From Caballeronia choica (lineage in GTDB: Bacteria; Pseudomonadota; Gammaproteobacteria; Burkholderiales; Burkholderiaceae), in the NCBI RefSeq assembly GCF_001544535.1, contig NZ_FCON02000032.1, positions 1 to 64,000 of the forward strand: a DNA stretch of 64,000 nt. Reading direction: 5' to 3'. Below are positions 54,832-63,533 of the stretch, piece after piece; position 1 is the stretch's first letter; every line of letters begins with the position of its first letter. The position numbers and the translations under genes were made by a program. Under the pieces are notes generated by a model, which saw only the letters and a list, made by a program, of their open reading frames with translations, was not told the origin of the DNA and did no database searches.

Positions 54832-55896
54832 ATGTCTACCGAGGCTTACGGCTCACATCACATGGAACTCCGCGATGACGGCTCAAGGCGTCTGACATTC
54901 GGTATCGTCTTGTTGCCGAACTTCACGCTCACAGCATTCTCTGGATTTGTGGACCTCCTGAGGCTGGCAAGCGACGAAGGAGATATGAGCCGACCTGTGC
55001 GTTGCTCTTGGGCAGTAGTGGGCGAGTCCACACTGCCGGTAAGGGCCAGTTGCGGGATACAGATAACGCCTTGGGCAACCTTCGAGAAAGCCGGACCGTT
55101 TGATTATGTCGTGGTGGTGGGCGGGCTGCTTCACTCAGGCTCAGGCGCAAGCGACGCTACCATTCGCTTCATACGTTCAGCGGGAGACGGCCCCGCAACC
55201 GTAGTAGGAATCTGCACGGGTGTTTTCGCTATGATGCGGGCAGGCATCTTGAAAGGCTACCGCGCTTGCGTCAGCTGGTTCCACTACTGGGACTTCCTCG
55301 AGCGCTTCCCACAGGCAGAGGAGGCAAACCTTGTTGCGGACCGGCTGTTCGTCATTGACCGACGCCGTATCACATGCTCTGGAGGTAGGGCATCCATCGA
55401 TGTGGCCGCGGCCATCCTTTTACGCCACATAGAGCCGAGCATCGTGCAGATAGCGTTGCGCATATTACTGGTTGATGACGCGCAAAAGGGCAACGCACCG
55501 CAGCCGCACCCCCTCGGACTGAAGCCTGCAGCCCACCCGAAAGTGCGAAGAGCCATTTTGTTGATGGAGCAGAGCGTCGGTCGACCGATGAGTCTCGAAG
55601 AGTTGGCCGGTAGGCTGGACATGTCTGTTCGGCAACTTGAACGGTTATTCTCCGCTGAAACTGGTCAATCGCCACATGCCTATGGCCGGAAAATGCGCGT
55701 GCAAACGGCCGCCTGGCTGTTGACCAGCTCCGATAGGACTGTCGCTGATATTGCTACGTCTTGCGGCTTTTCAGATGCGTCCCACTTTGGCAGAGAATTC
55801 AAAAAGGGCTTCGGCATTGCTCCGATTGCTTATCGAAATTCACAACTATTGAACGAGCATACTGATTCCAGTCGACTCGCGACCTCGCACAGCTAA
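54832..55896 (+). CDS. GlxA/GbdR-type AraC activator
   Basis: A 354-residue regulator. The N-terminal DJ-1/PfpI-like domain (FGIVLLPNFTLTAFSGFVDLLR, VVGICTGVFAMMRAGIL) precedes an AraC DNA-binding domain (MSLEELAGRLDMSVRQLERLFSAET, then ADIATSCGFSDASHFGREFKKGFG). The same architecture occurs in GbdR, CdhR and related activators of glycine-betaine, carnitine and arginine catabolism. It is the leading candidate to bind the element shared by the cupin, reductase and Rieske promoters (inference). Confidence 0.88.
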   Translation: MSTEAYGSHHMELRDDGSRRLTFGIVLLPNFTLTAFSGFVDLLRLASDEGDMSRPVRCSWAVVGESTLPVRASCGIQITPWATFEKAGPFDYVVVVGGLLHSGSGASDATIRFIRSAGDGPATVVGICTGVFAMMRAGILKGYRACVSWFHYWDFLERFPQAEEANLVADRLFVIDRRRITCSGGRASIDVAAAILLRHIEPSIVQIALRILLVDDAQKGNAPQPHPLGLKPAAHPKVRRAILLMEQSVGRPMSLEELAGRLDMSVRQLERLFSAETGQSPHAYGRKMRVQTAAWLLTSSDRTVADIATSCGFSDASHFGREFKKGFGIAPIAYRNSQLLNEHTDSSRLATSHS

Positions 55897-55999
55897 GCAT
55901 GCCTCCGACTTCCACCGGGCGTCGACTCGCAACCTCTTGAGTTCGTGAGTAGAATCCCTCGAACAGTGCAACTTGACGGAGATTGTCACCCACACCAAC

Positions 56000-56923
56000 A
56001 TGGCAAAAAGCACGAAAGGATATCGACGGATTGTCCCGTCGTTGACAGCATTAGTTGAATTCGAGGCGGTCGCGCGGTTAAGCAGCTTCACAAGTGCCGC
56101 GCAAGAACTGGGCGTCACACAGGCAGCTGTTAGCAGGCAAGTAAAGTTCTTAGAAGAGACGCTGAAAACCCGACTTTTTCATCGTCTCCATCGCTCGATT
56201 GCACTGACGAGTGATGGGGAGGCCCTGTATCTCGTTGTTGCTGAGAGCATGCAGAAGATAGCTGGCGTTTTCGACCGGCTGTCCAACAGCCAGCAGCAGA
56301 AGGAACTTGTCATCGTGGCAACAGCTGCGTTCTCGGCGTTTCGACTGTGGCCGAGACTGGCGGGCGTCCGCGAGATGGAACAACCGGTGCATATTCGTCT
56401 GAACACGCAGAACTTCACTTCGGATTTGCGACACGTCGAGGTGGATGTTGCAGTGCGGTTCGGAGATGGAAGCTGGAAAGACGGTAGCTCGACCCTTCTT
56501 TTCGATGAAGAGGTGTTCCCCGTTTGCTCACCAAGCTTCTTGGAGTGGAAGAGCAGGCCGACGACTCTCGAAGAACTGGCCGACCTGCCGCTGATAGACT
56601 CAGACCCAACCTATGAGGGTTGGATGGGCTGGGAGGAGTGGTTCAATTCCGCCGGCTATCGACCCGCAAAGCTTAACTACGCGCTCCGTTCGAGCTTATA
56701 TGCCGACTCTGTACATGCCGCACGTCATGGTCAAGGCGTTGCGCTCGGTTGGGCGCGAATTGTTCACGACCTGCTGGTCTCCGGCGAGCTAGTGCGGCTT
56801 CCGATAGCGACATTTAAGCCAAAAGACGCGTACTACGTGGTCGTGCCTCATGGTCGTTCCGTTACGCCAATGGTGGCAACCCTGATTGAATGGCTCCGAG
56901 AAGAAGAGCCCATCGAGCACTAA
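56000..56923 (+). CDS. LysR-type regulator (GcvA group), second
   Basis: A 307-residue LysR regulator. The HTH is SLTALVEFEAVARLSSFT, then AVSRQVKFLEETLKTRLFHRLHRSIALT; the effector domain starts near residue 90. The ATG at 56000 is used because the GcvA-like start pattern begins there; a TTG 27 bp upstream is possible. It is convergent with the leftward reductase/M24/FdhA operon, separated by a hairpin. Target genes are not evident. Confidence 0.82.
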   Translation: MAKSTKGYRRIVPSLTALVEFEAVARLSSFTSAAQELGVTQAAVSRQVKFLEETLKTRLFHRLHRSIALTSDGEALYLVVAESMQKIAGVFDRLSNSQQQKELVIVATAAFSAFRLWPRLAGVREMEQPVHIRLNTQNFTSDLRHVEVDVAVRFGDGSWKDGSSTLLFDEEVFPVCSPSFLEWKSRPTTLEELADLPLIDSDPTYEGWMGWEEWFNSAGYRPAKLNYALRSSLYADSVHAARHGQGVALGWARIVHDLLVSGELVRLPIATFKPKDAYYVVVPHGRSVTPMVATLIEWLREEEPIEH

Positions 56924-56933
56924 CTTTAAAAAG

Positions 56934-56953
56934 GTGCCGCAAAAAGCCGGCAC
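56934..56953. terminator. hairpin between convergent genes
   Basis: GTGCCG (56934-56939) and CGGCAC (56948-56953) enclose an A-rich loop, between the second LysR gene and fdhA. The stem is short and a T-tract is weak on either strand. Confidence 0.4.
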
Positions 56954-57039
56954 AAGTCCTTCCTTGGAGGATTTCTTTGAATCGAAGCTGCTCGTTTTCT
57001 TGCTAGAAAAGAGCGGCAAAGCGACGACGTCTAAAAGTT

Positions 57040-58245
57040 TTACGCCGCCTTCTTCAGGCTACCGTGCGGGTCAATAACAAACTTCTTCGGAACGCCTGAA
57101 TCAAACTCGGCATAGCCGGACGGCGCTTCATCAAGATTGATGACAGTGACGTTGACGGCATTAGCAATGTCGAGTCGGTCCCACAAGATTGCCTGCATCA
57201 AATTGCGGTTGTATTTCAGCACTGGCGTCTGTCCCGTGAAGAATGAATGCGACTTCGCCCAGCCCAACCCTAGACGGACCGAGAGACTTCCCTTCTTTGC
57301 GGCCTCGTCGACGGCGCCTGGGTCGTCAGTCACGTAAAGTCCGGGAATGCCGATGCCCCCCGCAACGCGGGTCACTTCCATCAACGAATTAAGTACGGTT
57401 GCCGGAGCCTCATGTTGTGAACCGGCGTGGCCGTGCCCGCGTGCTTCAAATCCGACACAGTCGATGGCGCAATCAACTTCAGGCTCGCCGAGCAATTCGG
57501 CGATTTGCTCGCTCAAAGATGCGTCCTGCGACAGGTCAACTGTTTCGAACCCGACGCGTCGTGCGTGTTCAAGCCGGGTGGCGTTCACATCTCCAACGAT
57601 AGTCACCGCTGCGCCGAGAAGGCGTGCAGATGCGGCCGCAGCCATTCCAACAGGGCCTGCGCCTGCGATGTACACAGTCGCGCCAGGTTTTACGCCCGCG
57701 GTTACCGCGCCGTGATACCCCGTGGGAAGAATGTCAGAAAGACAAGTCAAGTCGCGAATCTTGGCCATCGCACGGTCGCGGTCGGGGAACTTCAAAAGGT
57801 TGAAGTCCGCGAACGGAATCATAACGAATTCTGCCTGCCCTCCAATCCAGCCGCCCATGTCGACATAGCCATAGGCCCCGCCCGGGCGCGCTGGGTTGAC
57901 GGTGAGGCAAACGCCAGTGTTCTGGGCCTTGCACATTGGGCACCGTCCACAGGCGACGTTGAAGGGCACAGAAACAAGGTCCCCTTTTTGCAAGGTGAGG
58001 ACGTCGGAACCGACTTCGATTACCTCGCCCGTAATCTCGTGTCCCAGCACCAGCCCCGACGGTGCGGTCGTCCTGCCGCGCACCATGTGTTGGTCGGACC
58101 CGCAGATATTTGTAGCAACGACTCGAAGGATGACTCCGTGGTTTGCGTTGCGACCGAAAGGGTCGACCAGTTCCGGGAACGCGATGCTGCGCACTTCCAC
58201 CTTCCCGGGTCCGACGTAAACGACTCCGCGATTTCCTGACATCAT
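57040..58245 (-). CDS. fdhA: glutathione-independent formaldehyde dehydrogenase
   Basis: A 401-residue zinc alcohol dehydrogenase-fold enzyme of the FdhA type. NRGVVYVGPGKVEV and ICGSDQHMVRGRTTAPSGLVLGHEITGEV hold the catalytic Cys and His; the structural zinc site is CGRCPMCKAQNTGVC; the long insertion NPARPGGAYGYVDMGGWIGGQAEFV is typical of glutathione-independent formaldehyde dehydrogenase/dismutase. It oxidises formaldehyde released by oxidative demethylation to formate with bound or free NAD. It is the last gene of the leftward operon with the reductase and the M24 gene. Confidence 0.92.
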   Translation of the reverse strand: MMSGNRGVVYVGPGKVEVRSIAFPELVDPFGRNANHGVILRVVATNICGSDQHMVRGRTTAPSGLVLGHEITGEVIEVGSDVLTLQKGDLVSVPFNVACGRCPMCKAQNTGVCLTVNPARPGGAYGYVDMGGWIGGQAEFVMIPFADFNLLKFPDRDRAMAKIRDLTCLSDILPTGYHGAVTAGVKPGATVYIAGAGPVGMAAAASARLLGAAVTIVGDVNATRLEHARRVGFETVDLSQDASLSEQIAELLGEPEVDCAIDCVGFEARGHGHAGSQHEAPATVLNSLMEVTRVAGGIGIPGLYVTDDPGAVDEAAKKGSLSVRLGLGWAKSHSFFTGQTPVLKYNRNLMQAILWDRLDIANAVNVTVINLDEAPSGYAEFDSGVPKKFVIDPHGSLKKAA

Positions 58246-58291
58246 GTCTCCAATATATTCTTAAGAAGACTACGAGCCTTGATTCGTAGCC

Positions 58292-59521
58292 TCACAGCCA
58301 ATCAGTTTCAAAGTCGCACGACGTCAGGGCCACGCATCCGCTTTCAGTCAGCACAACCTGTTGTTCAAGCTTCACGCCTTGCGTTCCTCCTTCTGCACCG
58401 ATGTAGCTTTCCACGCATAACGTCATGCCCGGCTCAAAGACGCCGTCGTAACCACCACTTTCCCAGTCGACTTGGTGCGCAATCGACGGGTATTCGTCAA
58501 CCATCCCGATACCGTGCGCGACACAGCTGTAACGGTTCTTGAGATAAATCTCGGGGATTCTCCAGGCCTTCTCCGAGAATTCGCGAAATGACATGCCCGG
58601 TCGCAACAAGTCCATGTTGAAGTGAACCTGCGAATAAGCCTTCTCATAAAGATGGCGTTGCTCGTCCGAAGGCCTTGTCCCGCCAACCGTCCAGGTACGT
58701 GAGATGTCGGAGCAGTAGCCGTTCGGGCCCACCATATCCGTATCAAAAGCGAGTAGTTCACCCTCTTGCAGCACGCGGTTCGAACACTCTTGCATCCACG
58801 GGTTAGTTCTACCACCGGATGCAAGTAATCGTGTCTCAATCCACTCGCCTCCGTGCTTGATATTTTCGTAATGGAGGTTCGCCCACAGGTCCTGTTCAGT
58901 CATCCCGGGACGCAACTCGCGGTGCATGCATTCGATACCCTTTTCGCACGCACGCAGAGATTCGTTCATTAGGACAATTTCGCCAGTTGACTTCGCCAAA
59001 CGCGCCATCTCCATCATGGCTTGTCCGTCGAGAAGTGTCAGGCCATTCTTCACTAGGTATGCCGTACCGATGGGGTCCAGCCGGTCGACTGCAAGGCGAA
59101 ACTCACCGGGGGCGCGTCGCTGCAACACGTCAACAATCTCAGCTCCCCAGGCTTCGGCTCGTCGCTCCGCTTCATGGCCCGCACTGAAAAAAGTCCAACC
59201 CACGGCGCTCCGGAGTTCGAAGTTCAGGTCCAGCTCGTCCCAAACATGCGTGCAGCTATGGAATTCCCAGCCAATGACTCGGCCGTCCGCGAATACCATG
59301 ATGTACCGAGAGGGATTCCGCCCGGTCCAAATTTGCATATTGGACGTGTCCGTCGCATAACGGATGTTCACTGGGTCGTACAGCAAAATCGCTGAGCAGT
59401 CGTTTTGACGCAAGATTTCCTGCACTCGCGATAAGCGGTAGTCACGAACATCGGACTGGGTATTCGCCGTTCTTTTGAGGTTCCTCACGTCGCATTTGTC
59501 GTGCGTCTGGCTGCCAGTCAT
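58292..59521 (-). CDS. DddP-like M24 metallopeptidase-fold protein
   Basis: A 409-residue protein of the pita-bread (M24, creatinase/aminopeptidase P) fold with strong motif similarity to the DMSP lyase DddP: ILLYDPVNIRYATDTSNMQIW, LHYENIKHGGEWIETRLLASG, RTNPWMQEC. The metal ligands are kept: two Asp in LLAFDTDMVGPNGYCSDISRTW, His in CVAHGIGMVDEYP and Glu in TLCVESYIGAEGG and VKLEQQVVL. The fold includes creatinase, which lacks the metal ligands, so this is closer to DddP. GGAGAA precedes the ATG. It is the middle gene of the reductase-M24-fdhA operon. Substrate (DMSP or another onium compound) is unproved. Confidence 0.8.
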   Translation of the reverse strand: MTGSQTHDKCDVRNLKRTANTQSDVRDYRLSRVQEILRQNDCSAILLYDPVNIRYATDTSNMQIWTGRNPSRYIMVFADGRVIGWEFHSCTHVWDELDLNFELRSAVGWTFFSAGHEAERRAEAWGAEIVDVLQRRAPGEFRLAVDRLDPIGTAYLVKNGLTLLDGQAMMEMARLAKSTGEIVLMNESLRACEKGIECMHRELRPGMTEQDLWANLHYENIKHGGEWIETRLLASGGRTNPWMQECSNRVLQEGELLAFDTDMVGPNGYCSDISRTWTVGGTRPSDEQRHLYEKAYSQVHFNMDLLRPGMSFREFSEKAWRIPEIYLKNRYSCVAHGIGMVDEYPSIAHQVDWESGGYDGVFEPGMTLCVESYIGAEGGTQGVKLEQQVVLTESGCVALTSCDFETDWL

Positions 59522-59661
59522 GCAACATTCTCCGGGTTTTCAGGCTGCTCTTTGTCTTCTGCTACGGTTGCCGCGCCGCTTTTCCGGGCGCTTGACAGCG
59601 CGACTGCGAACGGGCTGCGCCCGCCGACGCCTAGGAACTGGGGCCTACGTATAGTTCGACC

Positions 59662-60792
59662 TTACAATTCGAGCACGAGGTCGGACGTTGGACGGCTACA
59701 GCACAAAAGACGGAAGCCTTTCTGAACCTCGCGTTCGCGAATGCCGCCGTTGTGTTTCATGTCCACTGAACCGTCCAGCACCTTTGTCTTACATGTTCCG
59801 CATACACCTTGGCTGCACGACGAAGGAATCGCGACGCCTGCTTTTCTCGCTGCTGAGAGTACAGTTTCGGACGATGTCATCGTGAACGTCTTCGACGACT
59901 TGGAGAGCTTGACAGTGAAGGTATCTTGCGGCACTTCGGTCGCGACCGGAATCGGGTCTGGCGCAACTCCCGCTGAGATGTCAAAGCTCTCCTGATGGTA
60001 GCGGGCTGGGTCATGACCGCCTTCACGAAGCACATTCCTGACAGCGCCCATGTAACCCGCCGGACCGCAGGTGAAGACGTCGCGTTCAGCAAAATCTGGG
60101 ACCCACTCGGAAAGGAGTTGGAGACTGAGGCGCCCTGTACCGCCGGCCCAGCTTGCCTCGTCGCCGATTCCTTCGCAAACGAAGAACACTTTCAGCCTTG
60201 GGGAGAGCGTGGCCAGGCGGTTGAGCTCCTGCCGAAACACTATGTCCTCGGGGGTCCTAGCGCTATGTACAAAAACAATATCGCGGTCGAGTCCGAGGTC
60301 TACGCTTGCTCGAGTCATGGACATAAGCGGCGTGACTCCAGAACCAGCGGATAGGTAAAGCGACTTCGGTGCAGAAGAGGCAGTCGACGTGAACGCGCCA
60401 GAGGGACCAAATGCGCGCAATTGCTCACCGGGCTTCATGTTTTCATGAAGCCAGTTCGACATGATGCCGCCAGGTACTCGCTTAACAGTGATTGCAACCA
60501 GAAATGGACGAGTCGGCGGAGACGATATCGTGTAGCAGCGCTCGACCGACTGCCCATTCACATTCGCGGATATCGTCATGAACTGCCCTGGCTCGAAACG
60601 GACCGGAAGACCGTCCTCTGTCCGAAACTCAAATGTCCGCACGTCATGCGTCTCGTCTGTGACGCGGCAGCAGGTGAGCAACTGCTGTTCGCCGCTTGGC
60701 CATTGCCGTGCGCCGTTCTCCCATGTGATGGTGCTGGTCAGCCGGTCTGCCAATTCCGGATTACGCCCAAAACTCATTTCAACAGCGTTCAT
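59662..60792 (-). CDS. flavin/[2Fe-2S] reductase for a Rieske demethylase (GbcB-like)
   Basis: A 376-residue reductase with three domains. A flavin-binding barrel has ERCYTISSPPTRP; an NAD-binding domain has LYLSAGSGVTPLMSM and DVFTCGPAGYM; a C-terminal plant-type ferredoxin domain has SCSQGVCGTCKTKVLDG and a later Cys (LLCCSRP) as [2Fe-2S] ligands. The layout is that of GbcB and CntB, which feed electrons to Rieske N-demethylases. It heads the leftward operon; the oxygenase gene lies across a 791-bp divergent region carrying matching promoters. Confidence 0.88.
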   Translation of the reverse strand: MNAVEMSFGRNPELADRLTSTITWENGARQWPSGEQQLLTCCRVTDETHDVRTFEFRTEDGLPVRFEPGQFMTISANVNGQSVERCYTISSPPTRPFLVAITVKRVPGGIMSNWLHENMKPGEQLRAFGPSGAFTSTASSAPKSLYLSAGSGVTPLMSMTRASVDLGLDRDIVFVHSARTPEDIVFRQELNRLATLSPRLKVFFVCEGIGDEASWAGGTGRLSLQLLSEWVPDFAERDVFTCGPAGYMGAVRNVLREGGHDPARYHQESFDISAGVAPDPIPVATEVPQDTFTVKLSKSSKTFTMTSSETVLSAARKAGVAIPSSCSQGVCGTCKTKVLDGSVDMKHNGGIREREVQKGFRLLCCSRPTSDLVLEL

Positions 60793-61029
60793 GATTCAAT
60801 CTCTGCTAAGACGGCATGCATATCAGACAAGCGGCGCGCCACCCACGCGAAATCAGTCGACATCAAACGAGCGACGTTCGTTAGGCAGCTCAGAAGGCGA
60901 CGAACCGAATAGCCCCGAAGGAGCATGGCTTAGTGCGATGGAGCACTTGTGATTGGTACGCGCAGCAGACGGACAAAACGAAACGAACACCCAACAGATG
61001 TGGCGGTTCGCTTGTCTCTGCATGACTTG

Positions 61030-61095
61030 AGTATTGGTTTGCCGAAAAATCGCGTCAACGCGCTTTATTTTCATCCAGGCATCACTTTAAGTTAT
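61030..61095 (-). promoter_or_regulatory. regulon promoter B (reductase-M24-fdhA operon)
   Basis: Read leftward: ATAACTTAAAG (61085-61095), 15 bp, AATAAAGCGCGTTGACG (its TTGACG is the -35 at 61053-61058), then 17 bp to AATACT (61030-61035). The leader to the reductase start is then about 230 nt. The spacing is identical to promoters A and C. Confidence 0.8.
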
Positions 61096-61370
61096 GCGAC
61101 GTCGTCGGGCCGTCATCCCCTGCGTGTGGACTTTTGCGCGGTGCGGCTTTTGGATTGGGAGAGCGCTCACGGCAAGATGCCTCCGTTGATATGTGCGTGA
61201 ACTTTGTGGAGCGGACGTTTCCACCGACGCGGCTTTGCTTGTGCCGGTTTGTCCGGTTACCCTAGGTTTTGCGGGATTTGCTTAACTCCCACAGTTTCCA
61301 CGTAGCGTCTTCAATGGGCGTACAACTTGGCGTGCGATACGATTTCAGGCATCACATCTCAAGGAGGCGG

Positions 61371-61472
61371 ATGGCTGGCAAGGATTTGGGAAAAGGAAAG
61401 CCATTTGGCGCGACCGCCGCGCACAATGCCGGACTGGAACGCTCGCGGAACTGCCCGACAGGCATAATTTAA
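61371..61472 (+). CDS. possible 33-aa leader peptide
   Basis: An ATG with AAGGAGG only three bases upstream opens a 33-codon frame (AGKDLGKGKPFGATAAHNAG..., ending PTGII) that stops inside the conserved element before the Rieske gene. The Shine-Dalgarno sequence is strong but the composition is not convincing and there is no family, so this is weak. Confidence 0.2.
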   Translation: MAGKDLGKGKPFGATAAHNAGLERSRNCPTGII

Positions 61473-61529
61473 AGTAATGCGACGTGACGAAAATAGCGCA
61501 TTGACGCCCCCAATTGGGCCCTCAATACT
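61464..61529 (+). promoter_or_regulatory. regulon promoter C (Rieske gene)
   Basis: ATAATTTAAAG (61464-61474), 15 bp, AAAATAGCGCATTGACG (its TTGACG is the -35 at 61501-61506), then 17 bp to AATACT (61524-61529), 55 bp before the Rieske start. It is the mirror-oriented counterpart of promoter B in the same divergent region. Confidence 0.85.
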
Positions 61530-61583
61530 CAGCACATAGGCCGTGACTGTGTGCGCAGCACGATTATTCGATGGGGACCCACA

Positions 61584-62843
61584 ATGTCTGAAATTCACTT
61601 CAAAACGCATCGCGAACTGCTCGATAGCCGCAGGCCCGGCCACGGCTTGCCTGGCGAACTTTTTGGTCGGCAGGACGTTTTCGAGACCGACCTCGATGTG
61701 TTCTTCAACAAGCTTTGGATTCTCGTTGCCGTGACCGCTGATGTGCCCGAGCCGGGTGACGTCTTCACGCTCGACATCGGGAAGGCGTCGGTCATGATTG
61801 TTCGCGACGAGGACGAGGGTATTCGTGCCTTCCGAAACGTTTGCCGGCATCGTGGTTCGCGCATCATGAAGAACGAGGGCAAGGCCAGTGTCGGAATGCT
61901 GGTCTGCCCTTACCATATGTGGACCTATGAACTCGACGGCAGCCTTCGCCATACGAGCCATATGGGAAAAGATTTCGACCCGACGTGTCACAGTCTCATC
62001 CCTGTGCATGTGAAGGTAGTGGGAGCTCACATCTTCATTTGCCTCGCCGAGAATGCGCCCGAAGACTTCTCGAAGCTCGAGTCCGAAATGACACCGCGCT
62101 TCGCGCCGTATGATTTGAAGCGCACGAAGGTCGCACACGAGATGACCATTGTCGAAAATGGCAATTGGAAACTCGTTATGGAAAACAACCGCGAGTGCTA
62201 CCACTGCGCTGGGACCCATCCAGAACTCGTGAACTCTTTCCTGCCCGAGGACTTTGGCTTCTGTCCGGAAGGACAAAATGAAGAATCGCTGCGCGCTTTC
62301 GAAGACTATAAACAGAGGAATGCGGCTAGCCAGGCGGACTGGGAAAGCGACGGCTTCGCTTGTGAAGCTTTTGAATCCCTCGACGAGGACGTACTTACAA
62401 ACTTCCGTACTCAGCGGCTGGTCATCGCGGGTGCCGGCGAATCACAGACGATGAGCACGAAGGTCGCCAGCACTAAGCTGCTAGGCGAGCTGACGCGTCG
62501 CGACCTTGGAGACGTTCACATGTGGGGGCATCACTCGTGGACGCACGTGATGAGCGACCACGCACTGATTTCCTATGCAATCCCGCTTGCACCGGACAAA
62601 ACCCAGGTTCGCACCGTGTGGTTAGTTCACGAGGATGCCGTCGAGGGCGTCGATTACGACCTCAAAGAGTTGACCGAAGTCTGGGTCGCGACGACGGCTC
62701 AGGACGCCGAGCTTGTCGGTAACGCGCACAGCGGGACTCAAGACCCGGCATACATCCCCGGCCCTTTCTCGCGGTTCACCGAGGCTTATCTTGACCAGTT
62801 TTCCCGCTGGTATGACGCACGTCTGAAGGCAAATGGTATCTGA
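61584..62843 (+). CDS. Rieske N-demethylase-type oxygenase
   Basis: A 419-residue Rieske non-haem iron oxygenase alpha subunit. The Rieske site is CRHRGSRI, then CPYHMWTYELDG (Cys-x-His, Cys-x2-His). The iron site is NWKLVMENNRECYHCAGTHPE, where a Glu replaces the Asp that usually links the two centres, as in CntA-like N-demethylases of betaine/carnitine substrates. A further Asp near YDLKELTEV may complete the facial triad. The ATG at 61584 has GGGGA upstream. The closest functional names are glycine-betaine demethylase GbcA and stachydrine demethylase Stc2, but the substrate is not decided by sequence. It diverges from its probable reductase. Confidence 0.88.
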   Translation: MSEIHFKTHRELLDSRRPGHGLPGELFGRQDVFETDLDVFFNKLWILVAVTADVPEPGDVFTLDIGKASVMIVRDEDEGIRAFRNVCRHRGSRIMKNEGKASVGMLVCPYHMWTYELDGSLRHTSHMGKDFDPTCHSLIPVHVKVVGAHIFICLAENAPEDFSKLESEMTPRFAPYDLKRTKVAHEMTIVENGNWKLVMENNRECYHCAGTHPELVNSFLPEDFGFCPEGQNEESLRAFEDYKQRNAASQADWESDGFACEAFESLDEDVLTNFRTQRLVIAGAGESQTMSTKVASTKLLGELTRRDLGDVHMWGHHSWTHVMSDHALISYAIPLAPDKTQVRTVWLVHEDAVEGVDYDLKELTEVWVATTAQDAELVGNAHSGTQDPAYIPGPFSRFTEAYLDQFSRWYDARLKANGI

Positions 62844-63199
62844 GCTGGTGCAGTGTGAGAGATTGGAAGCGACGGTTTTGCAGCAGGAATCGAAGCTTCC
62901 TTTCTCGACCAACTCCGTTCTCTTCCCCCGCTCCGTCTCGCGTGTAGGTTCTCTCTTTCCTTCGAAATCTCAGTGCCGTAAGCGATGTGAATGCGGCGGT
63001 CGATAAATCGCGCAAAGGTGTGCGATTAGCAAAACGAATCAAGATATGACGGAAATCAGTGTTCAGCGATGGAATGGTTGGACCCGTTCCCTTCGGTCAT
63101 GTCTAAAAATCCCCAACGGGGCCTTCGGCGGCTAGCTCGACTTGCGCGCCCGCTCATGAGACTTTGGCTTAGGCCTGCACACCGTAAAAGGTTGAAAGT
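62844..63199. other. no gene recognised (356 bp)
   Basis: Follows the Rieske gene. A small leftward hairpin CCCCGTTGGGG with a T-run (about 63108-63120, read on the minus strand) is the only structure noted. Confidence 0.4.
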
Positions 63200-63427
63200 A
63201 TGACGTTCAAGAGAATGTTCAACGCGGTCGAGACGCACTCAGGCGAGCCGATGCGAGTCATTACGGGTGGGGTGCCGCACATCCCCGGAAACTCCGTGTA
63301 CGAGCAAATGAGATGGCTCGAGAAGAACGATGACCAAATACGCAAACTGATGCTGCGTGAGCCGCGAGGTTATCCGCCGGTTTGGCGGCGTCATGGGCTA
63401 ATCAGGGAAGATGCTCCCACGCCGTAG
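63200..63427 (+). pseudogene. proline racemase / hydroxyproline epimerase N-terminal fragment
   Basis: The 75-residue frame starts TFKRMFNAVETHSGEPMRVI and TGGVPHIPGNSVYEQMRWLE, then LMLREPRGYPP, the exact N-terminal pattern of the proline racemase/4-hydroxyproline epimerase family (over 300 residues). After YPP the sequence becomes unrelated and soon stops, and no later family motif is found downstream, so the gene is cut short by rearrangement. Members act on proline, hydroxyproline or their betaines, which fits the theme of this island. Confidence 0.7.
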
Positions 63428-63533
63428 CCGTATTGGCAGGAGCCAATGACGGCTTCAACACGGCGAGCAAGGCCAATATCAGCAGATACGGCCTGCTTAA
63501 CTTAGAGCCACGAAAGGTTTGGAGCTTGGGCCC

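Noticed and set aside
58292-59521. Calling the M24 protein creatinase
   Set aside because: Creatinase lacks the Asp/His/Glu metal ligands, which are all present here, and the motif similarity is to DddP.
63200-63427. Repairing the racemase by a frameshift
   Set aside because: No later racemase motif is found in any frame downstream, so the gene is truncated rather than shifted.
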